DNA from: VFBF01 sp964530695
Lineage (GTDB): Bacteria; Pseudomonadota; Alphaproteobacteria; Caulobacterales; Aquidulcibacteraceae
Length of the DNA: 64,000 bases
Direction: 5' to 3'
Assembly: GCA_964530695.1 (NCBI GenBank)
Contig: CAZGYQ010000003.1
Location: forward strand, 17,150 to 81,149
Within the stretch, counting starts at the first letter, position 1. Each line of letters opens with the position of its first letter. Shown here one piece after another: positions 1 through 9,312 of this stretch. The notes beneath the pieces were generated by a model that was given only the letters and a program-made list of their open reading frames with translations, was not told the DNA's origin and did no database searches. Position numbers and translations under genes: made by a program.

Positions 1-873
1 GCCCAGAACGGACGTATTCGCGTCACGGTGGCCGAGTCGGGGACTGGCGGCGGGTTCCGCAAGTTCTGCCGCGGCGAGACGCACATTCAAGGCGCTTCGC
101 GGCCGATCATCGCGGCAGAGCTTGCCGCCTGCGCGGCCGCGGGCGTGCAGTTCCTCGAACTACCGATCGCGTTTGACGCCCTCACCGTCGTCGTCAACCC
201 GGCGAACCCGCTTCAATCGATCACGTCGGCCGAACTGAAGGAGGCCTGGAGACCTGAGTCGGAAGGCAAGGTCACCAACTGGCGCCAGATCAGCCCCGCT
301 TTTCCCGACACGCCGCTGACGCTTTACGGAGCGGGCACCGCGTCCGGGACGTTCGACTACTTCACGGAAGCGGTCGTCGGGAAAGCAAAGTCCTCCCGCG
401 CCGATTACACGCCGACTGAAGACGACAACGTGACCGTGCAGGGCGTCGCCGGCGACAAGGGTGCGATGGGCTATTTCGGCATGGCCTATCTTCACGGCAA
501 TGTCGGACGGGTGAAGGCGCTCGCGATCAGTCACAATGGCGGCCCCCCCGTAACGCCGTCGCCCGAGCACGTGGCCGACGGCTCGTACCAGCCGCTGTCG
601 CGGCCCATTTTCATTTATGTGAATGCGGCGGCGCTGGAGCGGGCTCCGGTGCGCATGTTCGTGGACTACTTCACCAACGGCGCCGGCGGCTTTGCGCAGC
701 GGGTCGGCTATGTGGCGCTCCCAGGCGACGCCTACGCCGCCATCTCCAAGCGCGTCGCCGATCGCGCGGTCGGCACCGCCTTTGGCGGCGAGCAGGCGGT
801 CGGCGTCAAGATCACCGAAATCCTCGCGCGGCCGCTCGTTTCGACGGCCCCTTCAACGACCACTGCCGAATAA
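1..873 (+). CDS. pstS: Phosphate ABC transporter substrate-binding protein PstS, 5' truncated
   Basis: The reading frame is open from the first base, so the N-terminus with its signal peptide lies outside the window and 290 residues are visible. The protein would bind inorganic phosphate in the periplasm and deliver it to the PstC/PstA channel. The segment VAESGTGGGFRKFCRGE, the phrase GASRPI and the later GAGTASGTFDYFTE are typical of PstS-family (PBP-like) proteins, where the Ser/Thr/Gly loops hold the phosphate. It is followed 42 bases later by pstC on the same strand, which supports the assignment. The family identity is clear, but the start, the signal peptide and any Pho box cannot be judged here. 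Confidence 0.88.
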   Translation, partial: AQNGRIRVTVAESGTGGGFRKFCRGETHIQGASRPIIAAELAACAAAGVQFLELPIAFDALTVVVNPANPLQSITSAELKEAWRPESEGKVTNWRQISPAFPDTPLTLYGAGTASGTFDYFTEAVVGKAKSSRADYTPTEDDNVTVQGVAGDKGAMGYFGMAYLHGNVGRVKALAISHNGGPPVTPSPEHVADGSYQPLSRPIFIYVNAAALERAPVRMFVDYFTNGAGGFAQRVGYVALPGDAYAAISKRVADRAVGTAFGGEQAVGVKITEILARPLVSTAPSTTTAE

Positions 874-915
874 CGCGCGACGAGAGGCTGTTTGAGAACC
901 GCCGAAGGAGCACCC

Positions 916-1830
916 GTGACGACGAGGCTTGACCTGGACTTCACACGCAAGCGGTTCCGTCCGCTGGAACGCGTGATCGAAGGGATACTGTTCCTCTCTG
1001 CCGCGATGGCCGTGTTGATCACGATCGCCATATTCTACACGCTGCTGAAGGAATCGGCCGGCTTTTTCTCGGACGTGTCCATCGTGAGCTTTCTGACCGA
1101 CACGGTCTGGTCGCCGCTGTTCGAAAATCCGCGCCATGGCATCGCGCCGCTGCTCGCGGGCACATTCCTGACGACCGGCGTGGCGCTGGCGCTCGCCATT
1201 CCCGTCGGACTGCTGATGGCGATTTATCTCTCCGAATTCGCCAGCCCGAAGGCGCGGGAGACGATCAAACCCGTTCTCGAACTCCTGGCCGCGGTGCCCA
1301 CGGTCATCTATGGCTATTTCGCGCTGACGGTGGTGACGCCTTTCCTGCGCGCCTCGTTGTTCCCGGATCTCCCGACATTCAACCTGCTCTCGGCCGGCCT
1401 CGTCATCGGCTTTCTCATCGTGCCCTACATCGCGTCGCTGTCTGAAGATGCGATGCGCGCAGTGCCGAACGCCCTGCGGGAAGGATCCCTCGCCATGGGC
1501 GCGACACGGCTTGAGACAGCCGTCGGCGTGGTCTTGCCGGCGGCGGCGTCAGGCGTCGCAAGCGCGCTCATCCTGGCGATGTCGCGCGCCGTGGGAGAGA
1601 CAATGATCGTCGCGATCGCGGGCGGCCAGCAACCGAACTTCACCATCGATCCCACCGAATCGGCGGCCACGGTGACGGCCTACATCGCACAGGTCGCCAT
1701 CGGAGACGTCGCGGTGGGCACCGTTGAGTTCCACTCGATATTCGCCGCGGGATTCTCGCTGCTGGTCATCACGCTCATCATCAACCTCATCGCCTTTTGG
1801 CTGCAACGTCGCTATCGGGAGGTCTACTGA
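916..1830 (+). CDS. pstC: Phosphate ABC transporter permease PstC
   Basis: This is an inner-membrane permease of 304 residues, one half of the phosphate channel. About six hydrophobic segments are visible, and the ABC-permease EAA-like loop reads ALREGSLAMGATRLETAVGV near residues 185-205, where the ATPase docks. The GTG at 916 was chosen because GAAGGAG ends five bases before it; a TTG at 892 is in frame but has no comparable ribosome site. It sits between pstS and pstA, and the next gene starts one base after its stop. The length matches PstC, and the PstC label over PstA rests on order and on the absence of a long N-terminal periplasmic domain. Confidence 0.9.
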   Translation: MTTRLDLDFTRKRFRPLERVIEGILFLSAAMAVLITIAIFYTLLKESAGFFSDVSIVSFLTDTVWSPLFENPRHGIAPLLAGTFLTTGVALALAIPVGLLMAIYLSEFASPKARETIKPVLELLAAVPTVIYGYFALTVVTPFLRASLFPDLPTFNLLSAGLVIGFLIVPYIASLSEDAMRAVPNALREGSLAMGATRLETAVGVVLPAAASGVASALILAMSRAVGETMIVAIAGGQQPNFTIDPTESAATVTAYIAQVAIGDVAVGTVEFHSIFAAGFSLLVITLIINLIAFWLQRRYREVY

Positions 1831-1831
1831 G

Positions 1832-2857
1832 ATGGCCGTTGAAGGCATCAAGCTCGAGACATTCGCGACGCCGACGCAGCTCGGGCGCCGCAAGCTCCTG
1901 GACAAGATTTTCATCGTCTGCGGCCTGCTCGCCACCGTCCTCGGCGTGCTCCTGCTGACGATGATCCTCGTCGGCCTCTACAACGACGGCGCACCGCGCC
2001 TGAACGGGGCGTTCTTCACTCAGTTTCCGTCTTCATCGCCCGCGCAATCCGGTATCCTTTCCGCGTGGGTGGGCTCTCTTCTCGTGATCCTGACGACGGC
2101 CGCGGTCGCCATCCCGGTCGGCGTCCTGGCCGGTCTCTACCTTGAGGAATATGCGCCCAAGAGCGTGATCACCGACATCATCGAGATTACCGTCAACAAT
2201 CTCGCCAGCGTCCCGTCCGTGATTTACGGCCTCCTGGCGCTCAGCTTTCTCGTCTACGGCCTCGGGCAGGCGAATCCGATCTTCGGCCAGACGATTCTCA
2301 CGGCGGGCCTCACGCTCGCGCTGCTGATCCTTCCGGTCGTGATCGTGGCGGCCCGCGAGGCGGTCCGCAGCGTGCCGAAGGGAATCCGGGAGGCGGCGAT
2401 GGCCATCGGCGCCACGAAATGGCAGGCGACGTCCCACCACGTGCTGCCGTACGCCGCGCCCGGCATCATCACCGGCGTGATCATCGCGCTGTCGCGCGCG
2501 ATCGGCGAGACCGCGCCGCTCATTCTCGTGGGCGCGCTGACATTTGTGGCCTTCCTGCCGTTCATCTCGCCGAACGAGGTCGGGCAGACCTACTTCGACG
2601 GCGCGGGCAATGAAGTCGCCATCACGCAGCAGGACATGTTCATGAGCTGGTTGCCGCTCACGGCTGACGGGCACGGCTGGCTGTCCCAGTCGTTCACCGT
2701 TCTGCCGATCCAGATGTTCAACTGGACGAGCCGTCCGGAAGAGGCGTTCCTGCAGAACGCCGCGGCGGCGGGGGTGGTGCTTCTCGTTGCGACGCTGTTG
2801 ATGAACGGGCTCGCGATCTGGCTGCGCTATCGTCTCCGCAAGTCCATCCGCTGGTAG
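1832..2857 (+). CDS. pstA: Phosphate ABC transporter permease PstA
   Basis: This is the second inner-membrane permease of the phosphate transporter, 341 residues with roughly six membrane segments. The coupling loop IREAAMAIGATKWQATSHHV is near residues 180-200 and is followed by ALSRAIGETAPLILVGA, both typical of PstA. A polar insertion of about 50 residues (FISPNEVGQTYFDG onward) separates the last two membrane segments. The ATG at 1832 follows the pstC stop by one base and has GGGAGG about ten bases upstream. No pstB or phoU follows: the next gene is on the other strand, so the ATPase must be encoded elsewhere. Confidence 0.9.
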   Translation: MAVEGIKLETFATPTQLGRRKLLDKIFIVCGLLATVLGVLLLTMILVGLYNDGAPRLNGAFFTQFPSSSPAQSGILSAWVGSLLVILTTAAVAIPVGVLAGLYLEEYAPKSVITDIIEITVNNLASVPSVIYGLLALSFLVYGLGQANPIFGQTILTAGLTLALLILPVVIVAAREAVRSVPKGIREAAMAIGATKWQATSHHVLPYAAPGIITGVIIALSRAIGETAPLILVGALTFVAFLPFISPNEVGQTYFDGAGNEVAITQQDMFMSWLPLTADGHGWLSQSFTVLPIQMFNWTSRPEEAFLQNAAAAGVVLLVATLLMNGLAIWLRYRLRKSIRW

Positions 2858-2885
2858 GACTGACCGGAGGGCGGTCGGGTTGGCG

Positions 2886-2905
2886 GGACGCGCCTGAGCG
2901 CGTCC
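2886..2905. terminator. Bidirectional hairpin between convergent pstA and glycosyltransferase genes
   Basis: A perfect 8-bp stem, GGACGCGC and GCGCGTCC with loop CTGA, lies between two genes that converge. The flank on the plus side is only moderately T-rich (TGTCTCCATCTATT), so termination is inferred from stem and position rather than from a strong U tract. Confidence 0.5.
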
Positions 2906-2914
2906 TGTCTCCAT

Positions 2915-4078
2915 CTATTGAGCGGGGCCGGGCCCGGGTTTCGGCTTGCGCCGCCGCAACGCGCGCAGGCGACGCCAGAAGCGCTTCTTTTCGGGCTTCG
3001 GCAGCGGCTGGAGATTGCGCAGGAAGTCCTCCGCGCAGGCGCGCCATGAGAACTTCTCGGCGTATTTGCGCGTCGTCTCGCGGTCCATCTTCAGCGCTTC
3101 GAGACACGCCGCCTTCAGGTCGTCCGATACCGCGCCGGCGCCCGAACCCGGGATGATGTCCTTCGGTCCCGGCGCCATGAACCCCGCGACAGGCGTGCCC
3201 GCGGCCATGGCTTCCAGGATCACGAGGCCGAACGTGTCGGTGAAGCTCGGGAACACGAAGACGTCGGCGTCCGCATAGTGCTGCGCCAGCTCGTCGCCGA
3301 ACTTCGGTCCGGTGAACTTCGCCTCGGGATATTTCTCCTTGAGTTCGTCAAGGAGCGGGCCCCCGCCGACCACGACCTTCGAGCCCGGCAGGTCCAGCTT
3401 CAGGAACGCCTCGATGTTCTTCTCCACCGCCACGCGCCCCACATAGGCCCAGACCGGCTTGGGAAGGTCCTTGTAGACGCCGCCGTCGAGGCCGCGCTTC
3501 GAGGGGTGGAACATGTCCGTGTCGACGCCGCGGCTCCATGCCGTGAGATTTTTCATGCCGCGGCGTTCGAGCCGCTCCATCATCGATGGCGTGGCCACCA
3601 TCACGCGGCCGCTCTTGTTGTGGAAGGCCCGCATGAAGGCGTAGCCGGCCCACGTCGGGATCCACCAGAAGCGCGCGTGGACGTACTCCGGGAACTGCGT
3701 GTGGTAGCTCGTGGTGAAAGGGAACTTGTATTCAAGGCAGATCGAACGCGCGTCCCAGCCCAGCGTGCCTTCTGTGGCGATGTGCACGGCGTCCGGCGCG
3801 AAGGCGTTGAAGCGCTCCTCCACGTCATCGCGCGCGAACAGCGCCAGCTTGATTTCCTCGTAGGTGACCAGCGGCATCGTCTTGTAGCCGTCCGCCGGCG
3901 ACACGATCTCCACCTCCACGCCCATCGCCCGCAACTCCGCGATCACCCGCGACAGCGTGCGCACGACGCCATTGACCTGCGGCTCCCACGCGTCGGTGAC
4001 GACCATGAGGCGGGTGGGATCCTGGTCCGGCGGGGCCGGAACCGCTCCGGCGGGCTTGGGTGTGGGGCGCGACGACAT
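2915..4078 (-). CDS. Family 4 glycosyltransferase (MgtA/SqdX-like)
   Basis: This predicted cytoplasmic GT-B fold glycosyltransferase of 387 residues probably moves a sugar from a nucleotide-sugar to a lipid or polysaccharide acceptor. The N-terminal domain begins VVTDAWEPQVNGVVRT, the form seen in lipid glycosyltransferases of the MgtA/SqdX type. The C-terminal donor domain has YVGRVAVEKNIEAFL and the E-x7-E region SFTDTFGLVILEAMAAGTPV. The ATG at 4078 is preferred to a start at 4147, because the extra 23 residues are Arg/Gly-rich and unlike the family. It is divergent from the protease at 4246. Donor and acceptor cannot be named from sequence; the neighbours give no pathway. Confidence 0.85.
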   Translation of the reverse strand: MSSRPTPKPAGAVPAPPDQDPTRLMVVTDAWEPQVNGVVRTLSRVIAELRAMGVEVEIVSPADGYKTMPLVTYEEIKLALFARDDVEERFNAFAPDAVHIATEGTLGWDARSICLEYKFPFTTSYHTQFPEYVHARFWWIPTWAGYAFMRAFHNKSGRVMVATPSMMERLERRGMKNLTAWSRGVDTDMFHPSKRGLDGGVYKDLPKPVWAYVGRVAVEKNIEAFLKLDLPGSKVVVGGGPLLDELKEKYPEAKFTGPKFGDELAQHYADADVFVFPSFTDTFGLVILEAMAAGTPVAGFMAPGPKDIIPGSGAGAVSDDLKAACLEALKMDRETTRKYAEKFSWRACAEDFLRNLQPLPKPEKKRFWRRLRALRRRKPKPGPGPAQ

Positions 4079-4245
4079 TGACGGCGCGGTATAGGGGGCG
4101 AAACCCGCGAAGTCACCCCGACCGCCCCGACATCTTCGGGGCGACACGCAGGCGCGGGGTCGCCGTCGGCCGTCGATACATGCGCAACCTCGCCTTAGCG
4201 GCGCCGGCGCGCTATCTAGGGACAGGTGGACAAAGGAGTGGGGGA

Positions 4246-5565
4246 ATGAAGGTCACGCGTTTTGCATTGGCGGCGGCGCTGACGCTGTGCGCCACGACGG
4301 CCTGGGCGCAACCGCGGAGGCCGGTTTCTCGCGCCGCGACGCCGGACATGAGCGTGATGCTGCGCGACGCGCAGAACTACACCGTCAAGGTGCGCGCGAC
4401 CGTGACCTGGCCTCTTGCCGGAGACCGGTTCGGCACTGGGCAGGGCACTGGATTTTTCATCGACAAGCGCAGGGGCTGGATTCTGACCAATGCCCATGTC
4501 GCGCAGAGTTCTCCCGCCACGGTTGAAATCGCATTCGGAGACACCGAAACGATATGGGCGCCGGTTGAGCGGATCTACGTCGACAATCACCTGGACATCG
4601 CCGTGCTGAGACTGTCGCCGGACAAGGCGCCCGCAACCACGACGGAGGCGCCGCTCGGTTGTGATCTGAAGGTCGATCAGGGTGCGGCGGTCGTCGCCTA
4701 TGGCCACCCGAGAGATCTCGCCTTCACGGCGACGCGCGGCATCGTCTCAAGCGTCCGTACGCTGGGAAACCAGGAATATGTGCAGATGGACGCCAGCCTG
4801 AATCCCGGAAACTCCGGAGGGGCGCTCTTGTCGGTCGACGCTGGCGAAGTCATCGGCGTGAGCACGGGGAGCGTGCCCGGCGCGGGCCTCGGGCTCGCCG
4901 TTCCGATCCGTCATGTCTGCCCGATCATCGCGGCGCTCAGGAACGAGGCTGACCCCACGGTGCCGACGCTGCCAGTCTACTGGCTCCGCAACGGCAACAG
5001 CGAGACGCTGACAGTGGCGAGAAGTTTCCCGAACGCCCCAGCCAACTTCACGCTGAAGGGCGGCGATGTGGTGCTGGGCGTCGCCGGCGGTCCCAGGCTG
5101 GCAGGTCTTGCGGATCTTCCGACCGCGCTGCGCGGCCGCAGGGACTCAGTGCGGCTCGTGGTGCGGCGCGACGGAGCGGAGACAGAAGTCGACGTTCCGA
5201 TCACGCCATCGAGACCGCCGCTTTCGAGGGAAGCGATCACGCTCTCCGGCATGCTCATCGCCGAACGGGATGTTCTGGACGCCGAGTCGAGCGACATGCC
5301 CATGCTGCAGGTCGAACATGTGAAGACCGGCGAGGGCGCGGAGCGGGCGGGCTTTCGCCTCGGAGACATGCTGGAGGACGTAGAGGGGCGGCGTTTCGAC
5401 TCAGTGCGTGCGTTGCACGCCTGGCTGGCTGGCCGGCCGGCTGACGAGAACCTCAAGCTGCTCGTGCGCCGGCGCGCGCCCTTTTCCACGCGACGCACCA
5501 GTGCGGACTATCTGCGCCTTGAAGTCGCGCTGAAGGAGCCGACATTACTGCAGGCGCGCCGCTGA
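4246..5565 (+). CDS. Exported trypsin-like serine protease with PDZ domain (HtrA/DegP-like)
   Basis: This predicted periplasmic serine protease has 439 residues. A Sec signal peptide is visible (MKVTRFALAAALTLC...TAWA, cleavage near residue 24). The catalytic triad can be placed at His84 (LTNAHVA), Asp117 (HLDIAVLRL) and Ser190 (NPGNSGGAL), an S1C (HtrA) arrangement. The C-terminal half, roughly 280-430, holds PDZ-like sequence including HVKTGEGAERAGFRLGDML. The start ATG has AAAGGAG upstream. It differs from standard DegP in a long, divergent middle region, so it is better called HtrA-like. It stands alone between a divergent glycosyltransferase and putA; no sigma-E-type promoter was recognised. 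Confidence 0.85.
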   Translation: MKVTRFALAAALTLCATTAWAQPRRPVSRAATPDMSVMLRDAQNYTVKVRATVTWPLAGDRFGTGQGTGFFIDKRRGWILTNAHVAQSSPATVEIAFGDTETIWAPVERIYVDNHLDIAVLRLSPDKAPATTTEAPLGCDLKVDQGAAVVAYGHPRDLAFTATRGIVSSVRTLGNQEYVQMDASLNPGNSGGALLSVDAGEVIGVSTGSVPGAGLGLAVPIRHVCPIIAALRNEADPTVPTLPVYWLRNGNSETLTVARSFPNAPANFTLKGGDVVLGVAGGPRLAGLADLPTALRGRRDSVRLVVRRDGAETEVDVPITPSRPPLSREAITLSGMLIAERDVLDAESSDMPMLQVEHVKTGEGAERAGFRLGDMLEDVEGRRFDSVRALHAWLAGRPADENLKLLVRRRAPFSTRRTSADYLRLEVALKEPTLLQARR

Positions 5566-5607
5566 GGGGCCAGTGACGCCGCCGGCGATCTGAGGCAAGG
5601 GTCGCTA

Positions 5608-8600
5608 TTGCCCAACCTCCGGACGGCGCCGATGTCGCAACTCCTCCTTGACTGGAACGCCCTCGATGCGGGCCGCTATGCACCCGAAGACGCCGCGATC
5701 GCGGGCCTGCTCGGCGCGTGCCCGCTCGATGCGCCGGCCCGTGCGGGCGTGGAGGCGGAGGCGCGCGCGGTGGTGCGCAAGGCCCGGGGCTTGAAGCGCC
5801 GCAAGGGCGTGATGGAAAGTTTCCTTGAGGAGTTCGGCCTGTCCAACTCCGAGGGGCTGGCGCTCATGTGCCTCGCCGAGGCGCTGCTGCGGGTGCCCGA
5901 CGACGACACCGCGGACCGGCTCATCGCCGAGAAGATCAAGTCGGGACGGTGGTCGGAACATCTCGGGCAGTCTGATTCGTGGCTCGTGAACGCCGGCACC
6001 TGGGGGTTGATGCTCACTGGCCGGGTGGTGTCGCTGTCCGATGACCTGCGCGGCGATTTCTCCGGCTTCATGAAGCGCTTCGTCAGCCGCGCGGGCGAGC
6101 CCGTCGTACGCGCCGGCGCCATGCAGGCCATGCGCATCCTCGGCGAGCAGTTCGTGCTCGGCCGCGACATCGAGGGCGCCATCAGGCGCGGGCGCGGCTT
6201 CGTGCGTACGGGCGAGGCCTCGTTTTTCTCTTTCGACATGCTTGGCGAGGGCGCGCGCACGGCTTCGGACGCCGCGCGCTATCTGGAAAGCTATGCCAAT
6301 TCCATCCGTGCGGTCGGCGCTGACGGGGCGGGCGTTCCTGAAGCGCGCTCGGGCGTGTCAGTGAAGCTTTCGGCGCTGCATCCGCGTTACGACGCGCGCC
6401 ACGAGGACCGCGTGTTCGGCGAACTCTACGGCGTGGTCCTGGATCTCTGCCGGGCCGCGAAAGACGCCGACATCAATCTCTGCCTCGACGCGGAGGAAAC
6501 CGAACGGCTCGTCATTTCGCTGAAGATGCTCGACAGGCTCGCGGGCGAACCGTCGCTCACGGGCTGGACAGGGCTCGGGCTCGCGGTGCAGGCCTACCAG
6601 AAGCGCGCGCGCGCGGCGATCGCAATGATCGGCGACATGGCGCGCCGGCGGAAGATGCGGATCATGGCGCGGCTCGTGAAGGGCGCCTATTGGGACGGCG
6701 AGATCAAGCGCGCGCAGGTGAACGGCCGCGCGGACTATCCCGTGTTCACCACCAAGCACGCGACCGACCTCTCCTATCTCGTCTGCGCCGACGACCTCCT
6801 CAGCCACGGCGGCCACATCTATCCGCAGTTCGCCACCCACAATGCGCATACGGCGGTGGCGGTGAAGCGGCTCGCGGAGGCGCGCGGCGTTTCCGCCTAT
6901 GAATTCCAGCGCCTGCACGGCATGGGCGAAGCGCTCTACACGGCGGCGGATTTTGCGGCGCCCGTGCGCGTCTACGCGCCGGTGGGCGGGCACGAGGAAT
7001 TGCTGCCCTATCTCGTGCGCCGGCTGCTGGAGAACGGCGCCAACACCTCTTTCGTGCATTCCTTCCTCGACGATGACGTGTCGCCCGATCTCGTCGCGGC
7101 CGATCCCGTCGCGCGCGTGGAAGCGTCGCCGCGCCGCCATCCGCGCCTGCCGTCGCCGGGCGGCCTGTTCGGCCCGAGCCGTCGCAACTCGACCGGGCGC
7201 GATCTCTCCATCGCCGCGGATCGCGATGCGTTGCACGCGGCGGTCGCCGCCGTCGATGCGATGAAGTTGAATGCCGCGCCGATCATCGGCGGCGCATCGC
7301 TCACTGTCACGGCGCCGACGCCGCGCACGGCGCCCGCCGATGCGAAACGCACAATCGGCGGGGCCGTCGACGCAACCGTCGCGCAGGTGGACGACGCGAT
7401 CACGCAAGCGCACGCGGCGCAGGGCGCATGGAACGGGCGCGGCGGCGCCGGCCGTGCGCAAGTGCTGCGCGCCATGGCCGATGCGCTCGAGGCGAAGGCC
7501 GATCATTTCATCGCGCTGATCGCCCGCGAGGCGGGCCGCACCTTCCAGGACGGCATCGACGAAGTGCGCGAGGCGGTCGATTTCTGTCGCTACTACGCCG
7601 CCGAAGCCGAACGCCTGTTCGGCGCGCCGCAACGTCTGCCGGGACCGGCGGGGGAGACAAATGTGCTCGAACTTTCGGGCCGCGGCGTCTTCGCCTGCAT
7701 CAGCCCGTGGAATTTCCCGCTCGCCATCTTCGCCGGCCAGATCGCAGCGGCGCTCGCGGCGGGCAACACCGTCCTCGCCAAGCCCGCCGAACAGACCCCG
7801 CTCATCGCCGCCGAAGCGGTGAAGCTCTTTCACAAAGCGGGGCTGCCGGGGGATGTGCTCCATCTCCTGCCGGGGCCGGGCGAAACCGTCGGCGCGGCGC
7901 TGGTCGAGGACGAGCGCGTCGGGGGCGTCGTGTTCACTGGCTCCACCGATACGGCCAAGCGCATCAACCGCGCGCTCGCCGCGCGCAAGGGCGCGATCCC
8001 TGTGCTCATCGCCGAAACCGGCGGGCTCAACGGCATGTTCGTCGACACCACCGCGCTCGCGGAGCAGGTGGTGGACGACGCAATCCTCTCGGCGTTCGGC
8101 TCGGCGGGTCAGCGCTGCTCGGCGCTGCGTCTGCTGTTCCTGCCGCACGACACCGCCGATCTCGTCATCGAGAAGCTCGTCGGCGCCATGCACGAATTGC
8201 GCATCGGCGATCCGGCGGACGCGCGCACGGATGTCGGCCCGGTGATCGACGCGGAGTCGCGCGCGATGCTCGACGCGCACATGGCGGCGATGGCGACCTC
8301 CGCCAAGGTGCTGGCGCAGCGCAAGGTCGAGGGCCTCGACGGCACGTATTTCGGGCCGGCCATCGTCGAGTTGCCCTCGCTGGACGGCATCGATCGCGAG
8401 GTGTTTGGGCCGGTTCTGCATGTCATTCGCTACGCGCCATCGGAGATTGCGAAGGTCGGCGCCGAGCTTGCGCGCAAGGGCTACGGCCTGACGCTCGGCG
8501 TGCATTCGCGACTCGACAGCTTCGCCGAGGCCGTGCAGGCGGCGGTCCCCGCCGGCAATGTCTATGTGAACCGTTCGATCATCGGCGCGGTGGTTGGCGT

Positions 8601-8742
8601 GCAACCGTTTGGCGGCGTGGGTCTTTCCGGTACGGGTCCGAAAGCGGGCGGACCGCACTACCTGCCGCGCATGGCGTGCGAACGCACAGTCACCGTCAAC
8701 ATCACCGCACAGGGCGGCGACCCGTCGCTGTTGAATCTATAG
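5608..8742 (+). CDS. putA: Bifunctional proline dehydrogenase / glutamate-semialdehyde dehydrogenase PutA
   Basis: This enzyme of 1044 residues oxidises proline to glutamate in two steps: an FAD-dependent proline dehydrogenase barrel (about residues 120-470) and an NAD-dependent aldehyde dehydrogenase (about 560-1020). Visible marks are SFDMLGEGARTASDA and RLVKGAYWDGEIK in the first domain, and the ALDH set SPWNFPLAIF, AETGGLNG (Glu near 802) and GSAGQRCSA (catalytic Cys near 836). There is no N-terminal ribbon-helix-helix domain, so this is the short PutA type that does not repress its own gene. The start may be TTG 5608 or ATG 5632; the former has the better upstream purine tract (GAGGCAAGGG). 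Confidence 0.95.
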   Translation: MPNLRTAPMSQLLLDWNALDAGRYAPEDAAIAGLLGACPLDAPARAGVEAEARAVVRKARGLKRRKGVMESFLEEFGLSNSEGLALMCLAEALLRVPDDDTADRLIAEKIKSGRWSEHLGQSDSWLVNAGTWGLMLTGRVVSLSDDLRGDFSGFMKRFVSRAGEPVVRAGAMQAMRILGEQFVLGRDIEGAIRRGRGFVRTGEASFFSFDMLGEGARTASDAARYLESYANSIRAVGADGAGVPEARSGVSVKLSALHPRYDARHEDRVFGELYGVVLDLCRAAKDADINLCLDAEETERLVISLKMLDRLAGEPSLTGWTGLGLAVQAYQKRARAAIAMIGDMARRRKMRIMARLVKGAYWDGEIKRAQVNGRADYPVFTTKHATDLSYLVCADDLLSHGGHIYPQFATHNAHTAVAVKRLAEARGVSAYEFQRLHGMGEALYTAADFAAPVRVYAPVGGHEELLPYLVRRLLENGANTSFVHSFLDDDVSPDLVAADPVARVEASPRRHPRLPSPGGLFGPSRRNSTGRDLSIAADRDALHAAVAAVDAMKLNAAPIIGGASLTVTAPTPRTAPADAKRTIGGAVDATVAQVDDAITQAHAAQGAWNGRGGAGRAQVLRAMADALEAKADHFIALIAREAGRTFQDGIDEVREAVDFCRYYAAEAERLFGAPQRLPGPAGETNVLELSGRGVFACISPWNFPLAIFAGQIAAALAAGNTVLAKPAEQTPLIAAEAVKLFHKAGLPGDVLHLLPGPGETVGAALVEDERVGGVVFTGSTDTAKRINRALAARKGAIPVLIAETGGLNGMFVDTTALAEQVVDDAILSAFGSAGQRCSALRLLFLPHDTADLVIEKLVGAMHELRIGDPADARTDVGPVIDAESRAMLDAHMAAMATSAKVLAQRKVEGLDGTYFGPAIVELPSLDGIDREVFGPVLHVIRYAPSEIAKVGAELARKGYGLTLGVHSRLDSFAEAVQAAVPAGNVYVNRSIIGAVVGVQPFGGVGLSGTGPKAGGPHYLPRMACERTVTVNITAQGGDPSLLNL

Positions 8743-8751
8743 AGGGCCTCC

Positions 8752-9207
8752 GTGAACGACATGAACAATGTCACGCCGCTGCGCAGACCGAAACCGAAAA
8801 AGCCCGCCTTCGACGCGCGCGATCCGAAATCGCAGGTGCAGCTGGTCTACGGCCTCACGATCGCGTCGTTCGCGATCATGTGGCTCGGCAACCAGTTCGT
8901 GGACTGGATCGGCATGGGTCTTGGCGTCGCCGCGCTCGTGATCTCCGCATCCAAGCGCGACGAGGGCGTGTTCTGGGCGCGTTCGCATTTCGAGTTCGCG
9001 TTGCGTACGATCATCATCGCCGGCGTGGGCTGGACCCTGCTGTCGCTGTTTGGCCTCATCATCGGCCTCATTCCGTTTGTGGGGCCGCTCGCGATATTCG
9101 TGGCGAAGGCCGGCGTGCTCGGATGGGTGGCGCTCCGCTCGGGCTTCGGCTTCATGAAGGCGTCCGACACCAAGGCGCTCCCGAATCCGGTGAGCTGGCT
9201 ATTCTAG
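8752..9207 (+). CDS. Small integral membrane protein, DUF4870/Tic20-like
   Basis: This 151-residue protein has a basic N-terminal tail (PLRRPKPKKPAF) and about four hydrophobic segments, with FWARSHFEFALRTIII in the middle. That arrangement is typical of the DUF4870/Tic20-like group of small membrane proteins of unknown role. It starts at GTG 8752, nine bases after the putA stop, with AGAGGG in front; ATG 8761 is an alternative. The short gap suggests cotranscription with putA, though a functional link is not evident. Confidence 0.7.
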   Translation: MNDMNNVTPLRRPKPKKPAFDARDPKSQVQLVYGLTIASFAIMWLGNQFVDWIGMGLGVAALVISASKRDEGVFWARSHFEFALRTIIIAGVGWTLLSLFGLIIGLIPFVGPLAIFVAKAGVLGWVALRSGFGFMKASDTKALPNPVSWLF

Positions 9208-9306
9208 AGCATTTTCCGACGAAGTGGATCCCGGTTCGTCGGAAGAAAATGCGACCGATCAACAACCTGGAGCCCCGATCCGATTCCATTGGATCGGAAC
9301 GGCTCC
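9207..9306. repeat. Interspersed palindromic element with two bulged hairpins
   Basis: This 100-bp element fills the gap between two convergent genes. The first hairpin (9209-9252) pairs GCATTTT..CCGACGAA with TTCGTCGG..AAAATGC, leaving three unpaired bases on the 3' side. The second (9269-9306) pairs GGAGCC.CCGATCC with GGATCGG..GGCTCC, again with three unpaired bases on the 3' side. From memory, similar GCATTTTCCGAC-type units are common intergenic repeats in Hyphomicrobiales. It could also act as a transcription end for both neighbours. Confidence 0.75.
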
Positions 9307-9312
9307 GGACCC

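Noticed and set aside
6358..8658. A 766-codon open frame on the minus strand opposite putA
   Set aside because: It is a GC-rich antisense shadow: the translation is Arg/His/Gly-rich without any domain, while the plus strand encodes a complete PutA.
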